This document shows positions 35,441 to 47,573 of a stretch of DNA of 64,000 bases, piece by piece; within the stretch, counting starts at the first letter, position 1, and each line of letters opens with the position of its first letter. The stretch is from Taenia hydatigena (taxonomy: Eukaryota > Platyhelminthes > Cestoda > Cyclophyllidea > Taeniidae). The DNA lies in assembly GCA_036345935.2 (NCBI GenBank), contig JADWOT020000001.1, positions 21,509,187 through 21,573,186 of the forward strand, read 5' to 3'. The position numbers and the translations under genes are program-made. The notes under the pieces are model-generated. The model ran no database searches and was not told the DNA's origin. It saw only the letters and a list, made by a program, of their open reading frames with translations.

Positions 35441-35716
35441 ATGCTTAGTAGGATTCCACATCTAATCAGAGTGAGTTATTCTACTGAAGAGGGTTTTTGG
35501 TTCAGCCACACTATCATGGGCTCGGACAGGAAAGTGGTTTGGAGCCAACTGCCGCTGAGGCTGTGTGCGGCTGAGAGGATAAAGACAAATGTTGCAGCCA
35601 TTTTGGCAATACGTGCGGTCGTATTTGCAATCATTCTACTTGCGTGGGGAAACCATTGTGTGTTTGCAGTGCAGCAGCGTGATTTGCAGAGTCATTTCCT
35701 CTTAAGTGACCGCTAG
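35441..35716 (+). CDS. Unassigned open frame with a hydrophobic helix
   Basis: A 91-codon plus frame in unit 2 with a likely membrane segment (NVAAILAIRAVVFAIILLAWG, roughly residues 51-71). The same region in unit 1 (33850-33950) keeps the frame through RKVVWSQL and TIILLV but then hits a stop. This shared frame hints at a decayed coding exon. Product unknown. Confidence 0.25.
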   Translation: MLSRIPHLIRVSYSTEEGFWFSHTIMGSDRKVVWSQLPLRLCAAERIKTNVAAILAIRAVVFAIILLAWGNHCVFAVQQRDLQSHFLLSDR

Positions 35717-36830
35717 TCACTTTGAAAATCAAGTTTACCAATGGGGCGCAAACAAACCAATGATAGACTAGAGCATAGTAGACCACGTCATACTTCACTT
35801 CATCCATGATAAGTTGTTTTGGGGAGAAGTGAATCTTCTGGATCGAATCATGTGGCGATGGGTTGGCCTTTGACCTCATTGGAACAATGTGCGTCACCTA
35901 ACTGTGTGTCAATGCAAGCATGGGTAAGTGAGACTCCTTCCAGCATGAAGGCCTGACTCACTCATCCACTGACTAGCGAATTGGTTGCTATTTGGATAGT
36001 CACCGTCGTTATACATGATAGTGACGGTGACTTCTCATTCCCTCAAAGGGGATGACTACTATAAAGAATAGATGTGTAGGCATGGAGCCAGTTGCACCAA
36101 CTGCCTATTAGATACAAAACAATTGCAATTCCTTATTCATTAAAAAATAAAATTATTTTCTTGAGTGAACCAATTCGCACGCATAGGTCTCGACGCAACT
36201 ATTACATTTAGCTGAATTGGGGGAGGAGGTTGGGTTTACTTAAAGGGTGAGGGGGTGAACGACCCCACCATGGAGTCTTTGTTTTGGCACCAAAGTTAAC
36301 TAACAAGCATCAACATCTCCTTAGATTAATCTGATCTCACACAATCTTCCGCATGACATGTCTGTGATGCGCCATAATCCCTCAATCCTTCGTTGCTCTC
36401 CACAATGATGAACCGAACCCTCACATCTGCTTCATTCTGACATCCAAGCAATTGCTCCAGTACAAATTTATGTCAATCTGATGAACTTATCCTCGAGAGA
36501 ATGCCCCTCCCATGAAGATAATAGTGCGCGGTGTGGTTTTTAGAAGGATTCCAATGTGGCACACACTTCTTAAATCCACTTAATTGAATCCGATTTGCAA
36601 GAGAAGTTGTCACTTACATACTGATGCAGAAATGATAGTCAGATTGTGACACCTTAGTAGTGGTTAAGCTGATCAAAGAGAAAGCGACTTCTGAAGGTGA
36701 CAACATGATGTCTGCCTAAGCTAATTCTTGCCTATTCTGGCTTTGTTGCAGATAAGCATCCGCTTAAATTGCCTCACTTCTGCTCTTAACCTACAAACAC
36801 TTTAATCAAGAGCCATGTGTGCGTGGTTGC
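35528..36830 (+). repeat. Imperfect tandem duplication, unit 2
   Basis: Second unit; see unit 1 at 33841 for matched blocks. Confidence 0.8.
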
Positions 36831-39526
36831 AGCGTCCCGAGGCTCCCTCGAAGGCAAAAGAAGGTAGAATACTATGGTAGAACATTTATATCCAACGAGC
36901 GGATTGAAATAAGCTGCTGGCATGGTCCAGAGGCCACCTCTGTGACTCTGACCGGAACCGGTAGTTCAAACAGTATTACAATGGTGTTCTTTCTATTGGA
37001 TTCCTCTTCATATTTTAGAAAGGTGCTTGATGCTACTCGCCGCACAATGACTAGTACTACGATTCCTAATCTAATCAGTGCGGTGCATTCCACTAGGCCG
37101 ATTTGCTGATTCCGACTACCTCGTTAGAGCCCACTTGATTTGAGAACGTCTCGTACGACAAAGTGAGTGCGGAATCCGATGATGCGTGGCTGAATAAAGA
37201 AAGTAAAAGCAGCATTTTAAGCATGTCCTCCTAAAATTTGTTAGAGGATGTTCCGACAGTGGTGTGGCGGGCTATGATTGGAAAGAAATGCAAGTCAATG
37301 TGAGTTGGTTGATGGCCGAAGGCGACAAGTGGGTGGCGCACCCACCCAAGACACAAAAATGAGGCCTCTTTCACCAGCAGTTATGGCATTCGCCTTTAAA
37401 GCAAACTTCGCAATTACACTTTCTTCCCTAAGTGGGACGACTGATGAAAGGGACTTCTTTGCGTAAATGGAAGGTAGTGTTGGGTGTAGTTCATTCCACC
37501 ACGAATCCATCCACCTGACCATAGATTCACACAATCGACAACCTAGTTTTAGGTCATTTGTCTCTCCCTCATGAGTGGCTCTTCTTGATTGTCACAAGTC
37601 CACACACTCATCCGACCTTTACGCCATTTCTGCTTTGCTGATGTTTCCACTCTCCATTTATTTGTCTTCCTTCTGCTTGCCTTCTTCCACCATCATAGAC
37701 ACCTCATTGCTATCAATAATTTATCCTGGATGGGTTCATTCAGTCACCCACAAATTCGTCTGTTTGATCAATTTGCGGAAGGACTATGGCTGTCTCTCGT
37801 GGGCTGATATTCGTGGGTCGCGATACTCCTTACCACCTGCAACCGTGACCGTTTGCAGCCTTTTCGGGTGCTTCATCGGTGACGATGATGATGAGACCTG
37901 TGTTTTGCGCCAAATACGATCAAATCGCTGGAAAATAATGACTTGTCTTATCAGTCCAACTTGTAAGAAGCAACAGCAATGATTGACCGCATGCAAGGAA
38001 TGATGCATTCAAATTGCCTAATTGCATCCAAATATCCCATTTAATAGTTTCAATTAATGCTTTAGATTCAGCAAAAGCCTCAACTATCAGTAGAGCAAAA
38101 TGGCAGCGGCTGCATGCTTATTGTTTGCATGAATAAGGTGCAGAAAAAGAGGTTTATAACCATTAATGGGCGTGCAATGGGGTGTCAAACCATTCACTCA
38201 GTCTTGTGCTGGAGGACCGACGACATGTGGTAGATGGGAAGAAAGAAGATTCCAAAACATCTGTAACTTCATCTATCACTGAGTCTGGTAACAAAAAGGC
38301 ACCTAGCACTTGGATATCTGATCTCACAACCTCTTAGAAGAATACGCATGCACGACTACTTTTGGATACCCTTTGCCGGCGGGGACTTAATACTAAGCAA
38401 AGAATGTTTCCATGCTGCAGCTACTTCTCCGTTCAGCTTCTCCACCACCAACATCAAATCCTTTCTACGAGCAGGCCTGTTTGGCAGGGCCGCAATGGTT
38501 TGTAATCGTACGAATGGGATGAGCTCGAGATGAAGGCCTGCATGCTTCGACCACCCGTACAACTCGGAGAAACCTGAAGACTCCCCCACTACAACACTTG
38601 TAGTCACCGAACACTTCCTTCCTGCATTCCTTGGAGATGCGTTTCAACAAACACACCACTTTAATACCATTCTGGTGCTATTCACAGATAATGATAGTGC
38701 GTTTATTTCATCCTAAACATAAAAGTGATAAGTTTCCCTCAGCCCATCTATTAATTACCACGCAATTTGTTTAAGTGTGTAGGGAGGTATTAGTTGATCA
38801 CCGACTACACTAGATCTCTTATTCCTTGAATTTGTGGCAATTCTTAAATTTGGTGAAGGAAGATTTATCGGTAGATGCGTAAAATATGATAGATATAGAG
38901 AAGAATGGCAAAAATAGTTGTATGTTGAAGTCACGCATCATTTTGCATCTGATTAAATTTAGACATATTTTTTAATAACCAACCTCAGAATGCTCATCCT
39001 AGAATGTTCGACTGCCCTTGAGCTTTCTTCTTTTGAATCACTTGCGTTGCATCCGCGCGACCTTCATTTGCTGCTGAAATCAACCACCACACTTCTTGGT
39101 AAGTCGGTATCCGTTGATTCTGTAACCAACGAATGCTCTGCAAAATGTTAAGCATTATAGAGTAACCAATTCTTACACTCCATGATTCTTTTCAAAAATT
39201 ATGACTTCCAGCCGACATATTGGTCGACATTCAGCAAAGTGTACCAAAGTTGTAATTACCTTCCTTTTCTCATTCCGATGCATTCATATCTAACAATCCA
39301 CTGATGCCACACAGTCGTACACACATGGGCTCAGTGCAGTGCAGTAGATACAAAGGCAAATAAAGTTTCACGTAGAGCGAATTGTGCATGTACTTGGCAT
39401 AGTCATTCCTTTTAATGCTTATGAAGGAAGGTTTGGGGCCTTGCCAATGTGATGACACAGGTTTAATTACTGGATGAGGTGAATTTTTTAGTTTTCAAAG
39501 GCTAATTTTAAACAGGAAATCATAAG
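36831..39526. other. No confirmed gene
   Basis: Frames 36819-37109 (plus), 37575-37982 (plus, 135 codons), 38348-38533 (plus) and 38356-38607 (minus) have no recognised domain. The part from 38700 to 39300 is AT-rich with no long frames. Confidence 0.4.
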
Positions 39527-39995
39527 TAAAGGAGGAGACGGAGGAAGGGGAGTGATAAACGGCAGAATTCAACTAAAAAGTATCTGGCAAGTTTATCGTT
39601 TCTTCCATTCCTTCATTCGAGATTCCCTTACAAGCGGCAACATGTCGCTGCCATCCTTCTCCAACACCTTCATCACATTCTCTGCTTTACCTTGGTCAAT
39701 GCCGTGCAGAACACAAAACGCGCAAAGGCTCGGATCTTTGCGTAGCACTTCTGCTCACAGCTCACCGTTTTGCCGAATGTGTCATTAATCAGACAAATTC
39801 ACGAATGATTGCGAGTCGGAGTCTCGTGGACGATTGATTGCGCCGTGCCTGTGTGGTGAAAGCGTAAAGCATGGTGCACTCAACGCTGGATTGAAGTCAG
39901 TCGGTCGAAGGAATGTGAGCTGTGCCATTTTAAGTATGTCATGCGCAGACAGGCCTGTCAGAGTAAAGAAGCGCGGTAGTGGAAAGTAAGAAGGC
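39527..39995 (+). pseudogene. Degenerate MARCH RING-CH exon copy c
   Basis: Plus-strand relative of exon 2 of the intact MARCH gene. A block near 39645-39780 matches the serine-rich stretch and the CCGTTTTGCCGAATGTG start of the RING. Bases 39815-39860 read RGRLIAPCLCGESVK. A deletion of about ten bases then removes the VHERC ligand segment and shifts the frame, after which QRWIEVSRSKECELCHFKYV reads clearly in the new frame. The frameshift and loss of histidine and cysteine ligands make this a pseudogene. A GTAAG motif follows at about 39988, where the intact gene has its donor. Confidence 0.8.
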
Positions 39996-40239
39996 ACCTT
40001 ATGCACACATGCGCATAAAATGGTTAATTCACTTATAAGTGAACCTGTTTTAAAACGATCTTTTACAGAGCAGTCTGTTTAATACATACTTGAAAGTATT
40101 TGCTTGCATTTGGATGGCAGCTATGCCCTGTATCAGCTTCCATCCATTCATTCGTCCACTACGCATCCATCCACCGTTAACGTAGTTTGGCTGACCAGTG
40201 CATTGTCGTAGATGGATGACAGACGGAAGGCAGTTCGTT

Positions 40240-41245
40240 TTCTTTTTAGTGGAAGTCCGGCAGTTTTGAAATCCCTGTGCCAATCCTCACATGCTGGTTG
40301 ATTTGATCGAGTGCTGCCGCATTCACCAATACTCCCACAGGACTGTTGTGCTCTCTCTTCCTCTCTGGAATAATGAGCCTCGTTAGTGGCGGTTTCGCTA
40401 AGATCGTCGTTTTGCGGATTTCAGTCCCGTGCAAATTCGTAACAGCCTCTCCTCGAACAAGCTACGTGTATGTGGTGGAAGAGCCTTCGAGTAAATGAAT
40501 TGCAAGGTTGGGTCGCGCTGCGATGGTGAGGGATTGAATGAGGAGGAGGGATCACCTTCTGCTGGACACTTTCGAGCTCCTTCTCATTCCTGCACAGTGT
40601 TTGTTCATTCCCCTCACAATCGATCATCCATGTCACCGCTCTGTAAAGCCATAGCGTTTCTCCTTCTTCGGTCTGTTCACATTTAAAAGGTGTTTTACTT
40701 CGAAACCTAAAGATTGTTAAATGGTTTACGAATGTGTGTGAGTTGTTCAATTCGACGTTAGGATGTACGAGTAGAGGATCACAAAGCTTCGAGGTATGTT
40801 CTGCTCACAGCGCATGCTCTATAACACATTGCATGCGCATTCAAATGCTGTCCACACATACAACATGGTGACATTCGTTTGTATGACCAGCCACCCCGTA
40901 TCTAATACAATTTTAGCCACCATTTCCATTTCTCGATCCATGCATCCGTCGGTCCAGTGCACTTTACAACAACCGTCCATGCTAGTGAATTAGGCTATGA
41001 ATCGGTGTTAACCGAAATCGCTGCTGCTTGCAATCGTGCATGGTGTGCGTTGTTCACGCGACGACCGTGAGGCCACAGTGGTATGCACGACCGATTGCCA
41101 TAGCCAAGTGGTGATTGAGGCGAACAGAAGGATGTGCCTAAGTGATCCTGTCGAGGAGAGTAGATGCCTCTATTACAAGACCAATAACCGCATGAAGCTT
41201 TGCTTCAAGCAATGCTTTCGCCGTTGCGAGTCAACCTGCAAATAA
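40240..41245 (+). repeat. Inverted duplication, left copy
   Basis: Matches the reverse complement of 49100-50060 through ordered blocks: 40250-40440 with 49860-50040, 40440-40640 with 49680-49850, 40800-40990 with 49376-49540, and 41030-41245 with 49100-49320. The first block starts after a good acceptor (TTCTTTTTAG at 40242-40251) and keeps a common frame in both copies (VDLIECCRIHQ..., here with stops). The last block reads as a cysteine-containing frame (41036-41245). It lies downstream of MARCH copy c on the same strand, so it may be part of a decayed MARCH-linked gene. Confidence 0.7.
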
Positions 41246-42250
41246 GGTCTACCTCAATATCAATACGCAACTTTCGATCACTGTTAATCGAAGCAACAGC
41301 AGTCAGTCAATGGATGCTACCTTTCCATTAGTACTTTTGCGACACGCAGGAAATCAACAATGATGCACTTGGCACTTGTGGTCATCGTAATGCTTCGTCG
41401 TATTGGTCTAAGCGGAATGCGTTGTTAATTGCATTGTCTTAGAGAAAGAGCCAGGTGAGAGCGAATTAGAGGAAACGTCGGGGTCCTAAGTCACTACTGG
41501 AAGAGCTTAATGAGTGCGTAGATGTCGATCGTGGTGGGATATGCATCTATATAACCGAGTCAAATTGTTGCCCTTGGGATATTTGGTCTACTCATGAAGC
41601 TGTGTAGTCCGCGAGGATGATGCGCAATGAATGGATTCACTCGTCGAGGTTTTAGTCATGCCAGTGCCGCAATGTTTCCGACCCTGCGTCAAATAGTGGT
41701 CGAATAACCTCACTAATTCCTTCAGCAAACATTACGCAAAGGTTGTGGATGAGATGTGCGACTTGATTAGAGCAGTGACCTCTAAGACTCATTAAACGAA
41801 GATAACCGACGTGAAGCAAGCCGAACACGGAGTAGTGCCCACTGTACGCAGTAGTTTTTTGCTTCGAGACATGGAACAAAGATTTAACAGGCGAGGTCAG
41901 TGGCGCGGACAATCCATTCATCAGTGGCACATGAATGTGCCGTAGAGATTAACGGACAAACGAAGGTAGCCGTGTTTGGTGCTGTTGACACCCAACCACT
42001 CATTGACTTGGTTAGCAATTGAGAGCATCAAATGACAGCAGCAGTGAAAAGTCCTTTCAATCGGCAAAAGAACCACGTGGCGAGTAGGCACAGGTTTTGT
42101 AGACAAGGGGCACAAAAAGACTGTGCCTGAGTGATGGTATAATATTGCGAGATAACTCTTACGAAGCGTGGGGAATACTGTAAAAGCGGAATGTCGACGG
42201 AGGGCACAAAGAGTGAAGATGAATCCGCCACCTGCACTTCCCCAGCAGCC
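41246..42250 (-). other. Possible exons, product unknown
   Basis: Minus frames 42028-42237, 41921-42115 and 41652-41930 overlap in steps. The first (SSSLFVPSVDIPLLQYSP..., RFVRVISQYYTITQAQ) has a coding look and follows an AAGTGCAG acceptor-like site. No domain is recognised. Bases 41246-41650 hold nothing notable. Confidence 0.25.
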
Positions 42251-43654
42251 TCGTTATGTCATCTGCATCTACCATCAATAAAATCATAATATTATGTGTC
42301 TACCAACATCCAAATGGCCCATTGTTTCGCATTGCAATGAGTCAACTCATCTGCATTCAAAGTGATTTAACCCTAGTGGAGTAGTGGAACACTGTACAGC
42401 TCAAAACGTGACACCTTGGCAAACACCGACGACATCCGAATGCGATCGCCAACAGGTCTCCTTGATGCGAGATACAAACAGAGCTTTTTGTAGTCCACCT
42501 TTGTGAGCTATCTCTTCTCGTGGCCTCTCTTTATCTGCTTTAGCTTCTCCTCTACCTTACCGCTGTTCGTTTGTGCGCCTGCGATTGGGTTTAGGGTTAC
42601 GCCATCCCCATTGGTCAATGTAAATCCATGTCGGGGCGAGTTGAACACGAAATCGTGTCCTCAGCAGGTATTGTCACGTCTCCTACCGCAAGGAGAAGGC
42701 TTCTTGCTGAATCGAATTCGTCGAAATTAAGGCTCCGCCATCCTCAATTTCTGCTTTATCACACCCCATCCATAAAAATGTAATGAGTAATTGTCGTACG
42801 ATGGTTTGGAATGTCTCGTCAAGGCAGACCGCTTTATCTTCGTTATTAGAGCCCCACAGTTGCAATGTCTGCGTTCCCCTGCCTTAAATCCCACCTCCCG
42901 CACCCACTGAGGTGACACATTCGCATTAGATGCGATCAAGGCCATTTAGAGTTATAAAATCAATAAAAATACCATTATGGACTCGATTGATAGATTCGTC
43001 TCCGATGTTGATGGCAAACGTGCTATTAGTCGACATGAGTTAAACCAGAAAAACTTGATATGCATTATAAAGTCACCTCAACAACCATCTTATGACTCGA
43101 GGGATTGCATTAGCAATGACCACGACGACACACGACATTTGTGGCGTTGGATTATCACATCACTTGGCACTCAGGTGCATTTGTAAACGCCTCCTGCATC
43201 TGGAATGAAATCGATTAGATGGATGGAAGAATGGATGCATCCACAGGCAACAGGGAATGCATTCACGGTCATATATGGTATGAGAAGACAGATAAGTGCT
43301 ATACACGAAGAGGTGGAGCAATGACGAATGGCTAAGGAACACTTCAATGCATAGACATAATCATTAGAAATACGCAATGTTACAAAAATCCCTCACTGCT
43401 CGTCGCCCTCAAATAACACATTCTGATGTGTGCTTGCAGAATAACAACACTTTCACAAAATATTTGGTTCTTTGTCTTTCAGAACAGTACAGCTGCCCTA
43501 CAGTCACTCATCCCATGGTAAGGGAGGAATGAATACGAGAATATAGTGGACACGGGGGTTATGGGTACAAGTATGGGTGGATCTAAAAAATAATTCAGGT
43601 CGGACTGGGAGAACAAATGTCATCCACCAGAAGGCCTTGTATCCTCACCTTCTC
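42251..43654. other. No confirmed gene; downstream flank of the MARCH gene
   Basis: Contains short frames 42503-42730 (plus), 42727-42945 (minus), 42977-43186 (plus) and 43160-43377 (minus). The 42727-42945 and 42977-43186 frames have coding-like composition but no recognised family. The 3' untranslated part of the MARCH gene presumably lies just below 43655; I did not identify a polyadenylation signal. Confidence 0.35.
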
Positions 43655-45569
43655 CTAAGGTATTGCAGAAAATATGCCCTCCTTCCCTTGTACAATGCCC
43701 AGTTGCCCACTCCATGAACGCTGTTCCCTCCTCAACATCGCAATCCGTTCATCTGATGGCTCGCGCACCACAGTGACACAATTCAGTCGACGCCAGCAGT
43801 GCACCTCATCGTATACAATTAAACAAGCACAGACAACACCACAGAACACCAGAGGAGGTATTAACCAGTACAGCCAATTGATCACGGAACCAAACATGCT
43901 CGTCAGTGCAAGCGCGGCAATGAAGGCACAGCCCGACCATGATCCGAAGACCCGATCCAACAAGTTGACGGCGACAAAGCAGAAGAGGTTGAGCAGATAT
44001 CGCCACTGCAAAAATCAAATGATTTGTGCAAGGCAAACAATTAAAGGTGTCGTAGTGGCAAAACAATAAAATTAGAGCAGCTTTCAAGGGAACGATGGTA
44101 TTTTAAACCATTTGGCAAAGCATTTCCTAAGTGGAAATAGAACAGACAATTCAGCAACAATAGGCAAATGAGTGTACTCCACAACAAAATAACTAGTTTG
44201 TGCTGGCATTGAGTGTACTGCACACATTCTTACCTTTCTCAACGGCTTCATGCATTTGCGTGTCTCATACACAAAGTGGCACAGCTCACACCTCCAAGAC
44301 TGACTAACTTCAATCCAACGCTGAATACACCTCTCGTGCACGTATTTTGTGCTCCCATCACACAGACACGGTGCAATCAATCGGCCACAAGATTCCAGCT
44401 CCTCATTATTTAGAGAATCGTTGGAATCACAACAGATTCGACAAAACGGCGAACCATGACTTGAAATGCTGGCCGTCGATCCAACGCTTTGAAGGTCCTC
44501 ATTTCCATGCAACAATGGCTGAGGAGATACAGACGATATAGTGCATGTGTTGGATAAAGAAGACAGCAACCTTTCTTCACTTACAGAGCAAGGTCGACGA
44601 GAAGAATGAGGAGGTGTTGTTAATCGGCCATCTGCTGTCTCGTCGTCGTCGTCTTCTTCTTCTTCTTCTTCTTCTTCTTCTTCTTCTTCTACATCCTCCG
44701 TCACCTATTGTGCAAATCCCATGTCAGTTATTTGCCACCACTCATTCCGCAAAACTCAACATTCCGCATTATAATGATTTAATGCATTCCCACCAAACAC
44801 CCTACAACCCCGACCCGACAATAACCAAGCGCCACCCAAGATGCCTTATTTTAATGCACACCAACAGAATCGACTATTTCGAGCCCCTAGTGCATTTCTT
44901 TGTAGTACAATCTTATCCATCTGTCCATCTGTCCAGCCAGTATACACCATTTGTGTGCGCTTAGGTAAAACAAGTCTGCTGTCGCTGCAACAATGAAATC
45001 ATGAGATGGCTACTCAACAAACTCATTGCCATTCGGAAGTCAAAACCTTTTAAAAAGAACATACACGTTTTACATCACATCGCAAGCAAATTGTGCGATG
45101 TATATGCGCTCTGTCCCACTCAGAACCCATTATAATAAGGCAACATGGTAAGCTGGATTGTGATGTATCAGAATGGAGGCAAAGAAGGTCGTTCAAACTT
45201 TAAAATACGTGCAAAGGCTACTGCTGAATAAACAAACCAAAACAATGAGCCGACGAACCTGTTCCCGTATTGGAATCAAATGAGCATACGTTCACCAAAT
45301 TCAGCGGACTACTCATCAGTATCACATTCGGCATTAATCAACTTACAAGAAAAGGAGGCACATACTCATCACAACAATTCAAAGCCGCGCTCTTGGAATT
45401 CAAAGACTTCAAAGCGAAATGCAAAGCAGAAACATCAATGCATGCAAATAGGAGGTTATGCAAAGTTGAGTATACGCACCATGCAATGCCTCATGTCCTC
45501 ACAATCGCACCTGTGCCTTGCAGCCTCCTCCACTTCGTCCAAATATTTACTGTCCAATTTTAGGTTCAT
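43655..45569 (-). CDS. MARCHF8-like: MARCH1/8-like membrane RING-CH E3 ubiquitin ligase, three exons
   Basis: Coding exons on the minus strand: 45569-45480 (30 codons from ATG), 44704-44234 (157 codons) and 44005-43655 (to TAG), giving 303 residues. Borders are ATG|GTGCGT, CAATAG|GTG, AAAG|GTAAGA and TTGCAG|TGG, all in phase 0. Exon 2 opens with a Glu/Asp run, then a serine-rich linker and a complete C4HC3 RING-CH: C118-x2-C121, C143-x-C145, H153-x2-C156, C169-x2-C172, with RWIEVSQSW between. The KPLRK/W junction after the RING matches human MARCH1/8. Exon 3 carries two hydrophobic stretches with a short turn, then a WRRL motif like the WKRL after the second membrane span of MARCH8. Known role of the family: ubiquitylation of membrane proteins in endosomes and plasma membrane with an E2 enzyme. 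Upstream non-coding exons may exist. The exon 1 donor is GTGCGT, weaker than GTGAGT in the nearby copy. Four related copies lie in the window. Confidence 0.88.
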
Positions 45570-45710
45570 CGAATTCAGCAGATGAGATGAAACCAATGTT
45601 CATTTCGATACAGCAACGCTCACTACCAATTCACAAATGCGAACGATGGACCGAAATTTGGTCGGCAAATAAATACCAACCTGCACACTTAAACATTCTA
45701 TAATTGAACA
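44560..45710. repeat. Inverted duplication containing MARCH exon 1 and start of exon 2
   Basis: Matches the reverse complement of about 47390-48119. Exon 1, the upstream bases, parts of intron 1 (for example the GGTTGTAGGGTGTTTGGTGG stretch) and the first third of exon 2 are shared. Intron 1 is shorter in the other copy. The matching of intron bases shows copying of genomic DNA, not of a spliced messenger. Confidence 0.85.
44653..44691. repeat. CTT trinucleotide repeat coding the Glu run of the MARCH gene
   Basis: About twelve CTT units on the plus strand encode glutamates on the minus strand, followed by CGT units giving aspartates. The inverted copy at 48000 has only three such units. Confidence 0.9.
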
Positions 45711-47389
45711 TCAATCAGCCGATTTGAAAAGTAATCTCACTCCCATCTGTAGTAGATAAAGACAATTTTTATGCACATTTCTGATGTACATTATCAAACA
45801 GAACACATGGAGCACCTGTCTTTTACTTGGCTTATTTTCATGTCAAATGGATCCTCATAGAGGGTTGCATCCAACGCAAAGTTCAATGCATATATGCAGT
45901 GATTTGTCAACTGGCCTAAGACCGCTACTCTTTTACTGAAGTGAGCTTTTGCTGTTTACGCCTAGAACAACGTTGCTTCCTCTTCATATCCGAATGGAGC
46001 TGATGGGTGGTCGCTGAACAAAGTTGTTACTGTAAATACAGCAAAAAATTGTCTAATTTGAAGCCGCTCTAATGTTTGAACTTAGGACAAACTCGTTAGA
46101 TCAAGTGCGCATGAAAATATCCTGCTCATAAAACCCGGCACACCCGGTATGCATTCGAACGATTGTATAGCTGATACTTTCTTGAAAACAAAAGAATGCA
46201 TTATGATAGGGCAGAATATGCATTCAACAAATTAAAGGGAATGGAACCCCTGGAATGCCTTAGAGGCCAGCCCACGAGGCCTCCCAACTGACTGCGATCG
46301 GAATGTCAGTCAGAACAAACAAAGTATTGCAATTGTGTATCAGTTCGATTTTAAATATGGCCTTTTCATAATTATCTATCGAACACTTCTTTTTGGTTAA
46401 GCATCCACATAATGGCGACTCTCTAAAATGTACGAAGGCAATGCTGGTACTTTTGATGGCGTCGGTTTCCTTCACGATTCTTTCCAGTGGTGACAAACAG
46501 TTCTGCATCGCTACTTAATCTTTGCATCTGTAAGCTTTTGTGGTTGGTGTAAGATGGTCTGTGAGCTCGCAAGATACGGTCTGGATACCAAGTGCGCCTG
46601 AGATGTGCCCACACAACATAGCTAGACAGTGTGCCAGAAGAATCCTGCCTTCGAAACAGCAAAGACTAAACAATCAGCCAAAAAAGGCCCTTTTCCCACT
46701 GTTTATTTTGCGTCTTTTCATTGCTGCTGTCTGATTTGGTTTCTGAAAGCCTGAAATATGGACATAGCTTACTAAATTCTCGTCAATAGACGGCATAAAT
46801 GCCATTGCGAGCTGAGGAGTGTCAGATACCGTGCTAGCAGCAACAATTCATCCTAATCGGCGGAATTAAGAGGCAATCAAAGGCCCACATCCAATTAATA
46901 TAAACTTGGCAAGCCTTTAAAAACGAGTTTTATCTTGTAGAACTGTGTAGAACTCTAAATGGAGAACATGCTTCGCAACTTGGTTGTGGCTCGGGCTGAC
47001 AGATGTATTGAATGTACGTGCTGTCACCACCTGCAGACCCACAGTTCGGCACAAATCAAATGCTACATGAACACAGTACGTAAGGCCTGTAGGATGTGGT
47101 GAGTGGCAGAAAAAGCGAAATTTTCACCAAAGAAATGATTTGCTAGAAACAGGTGCCATTTGTTATAAAATAACTGAAAAATTGTTTGCCTTACTAGTTT
47201 TCTAAACTTTGAAGTTGTGTTGGATGATCTCACTTTGGTCACTTAGACAAGCTCAACCGCAATTGCGTTGAGTAACATGAAAAGGGCGTGTATTTTGCTT
47301 CGTTGGAGCGTGTAGTGGTCCTAACAAATTACTCAAGTTATTGTATGCACCAAAATGTACACACATCCATGGAAAACGTGTGTGTTTAC
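45711..47389. other. Spacer between inverted MARCH copies, no gene seen
   Basis: Frames 46260-46508 and 46423-46662 (minus) and 46540-46734 (plus) have no recognised domain. It may hold the promoters of the two divergent copies, since both first exons point away from it, but I cannot identify promoter elements. Confidence 0.4.
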
Positions 47390-47573
47390 AATGATTGCAT
47401 TAATATTTCAAAGTGAGTGGACTGATTGATGTCCACTTATGGGATGTATAAGTGAGCAGGTTGGTATCTACTTGCCGACCAAATGTTGGTCCGGCTTTCG
47501 CCTTCGTGAATTCGGAGTGAGTGTGTTGCTGTTTTGACTTGAGCTTTGCTTTCATTTCTCTTGTTAAAATTCG

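Noticed and set aside
42580..42600. TTTAGGGTTA, like a telomere repeat
   Set aside because: A single unit only; no array.
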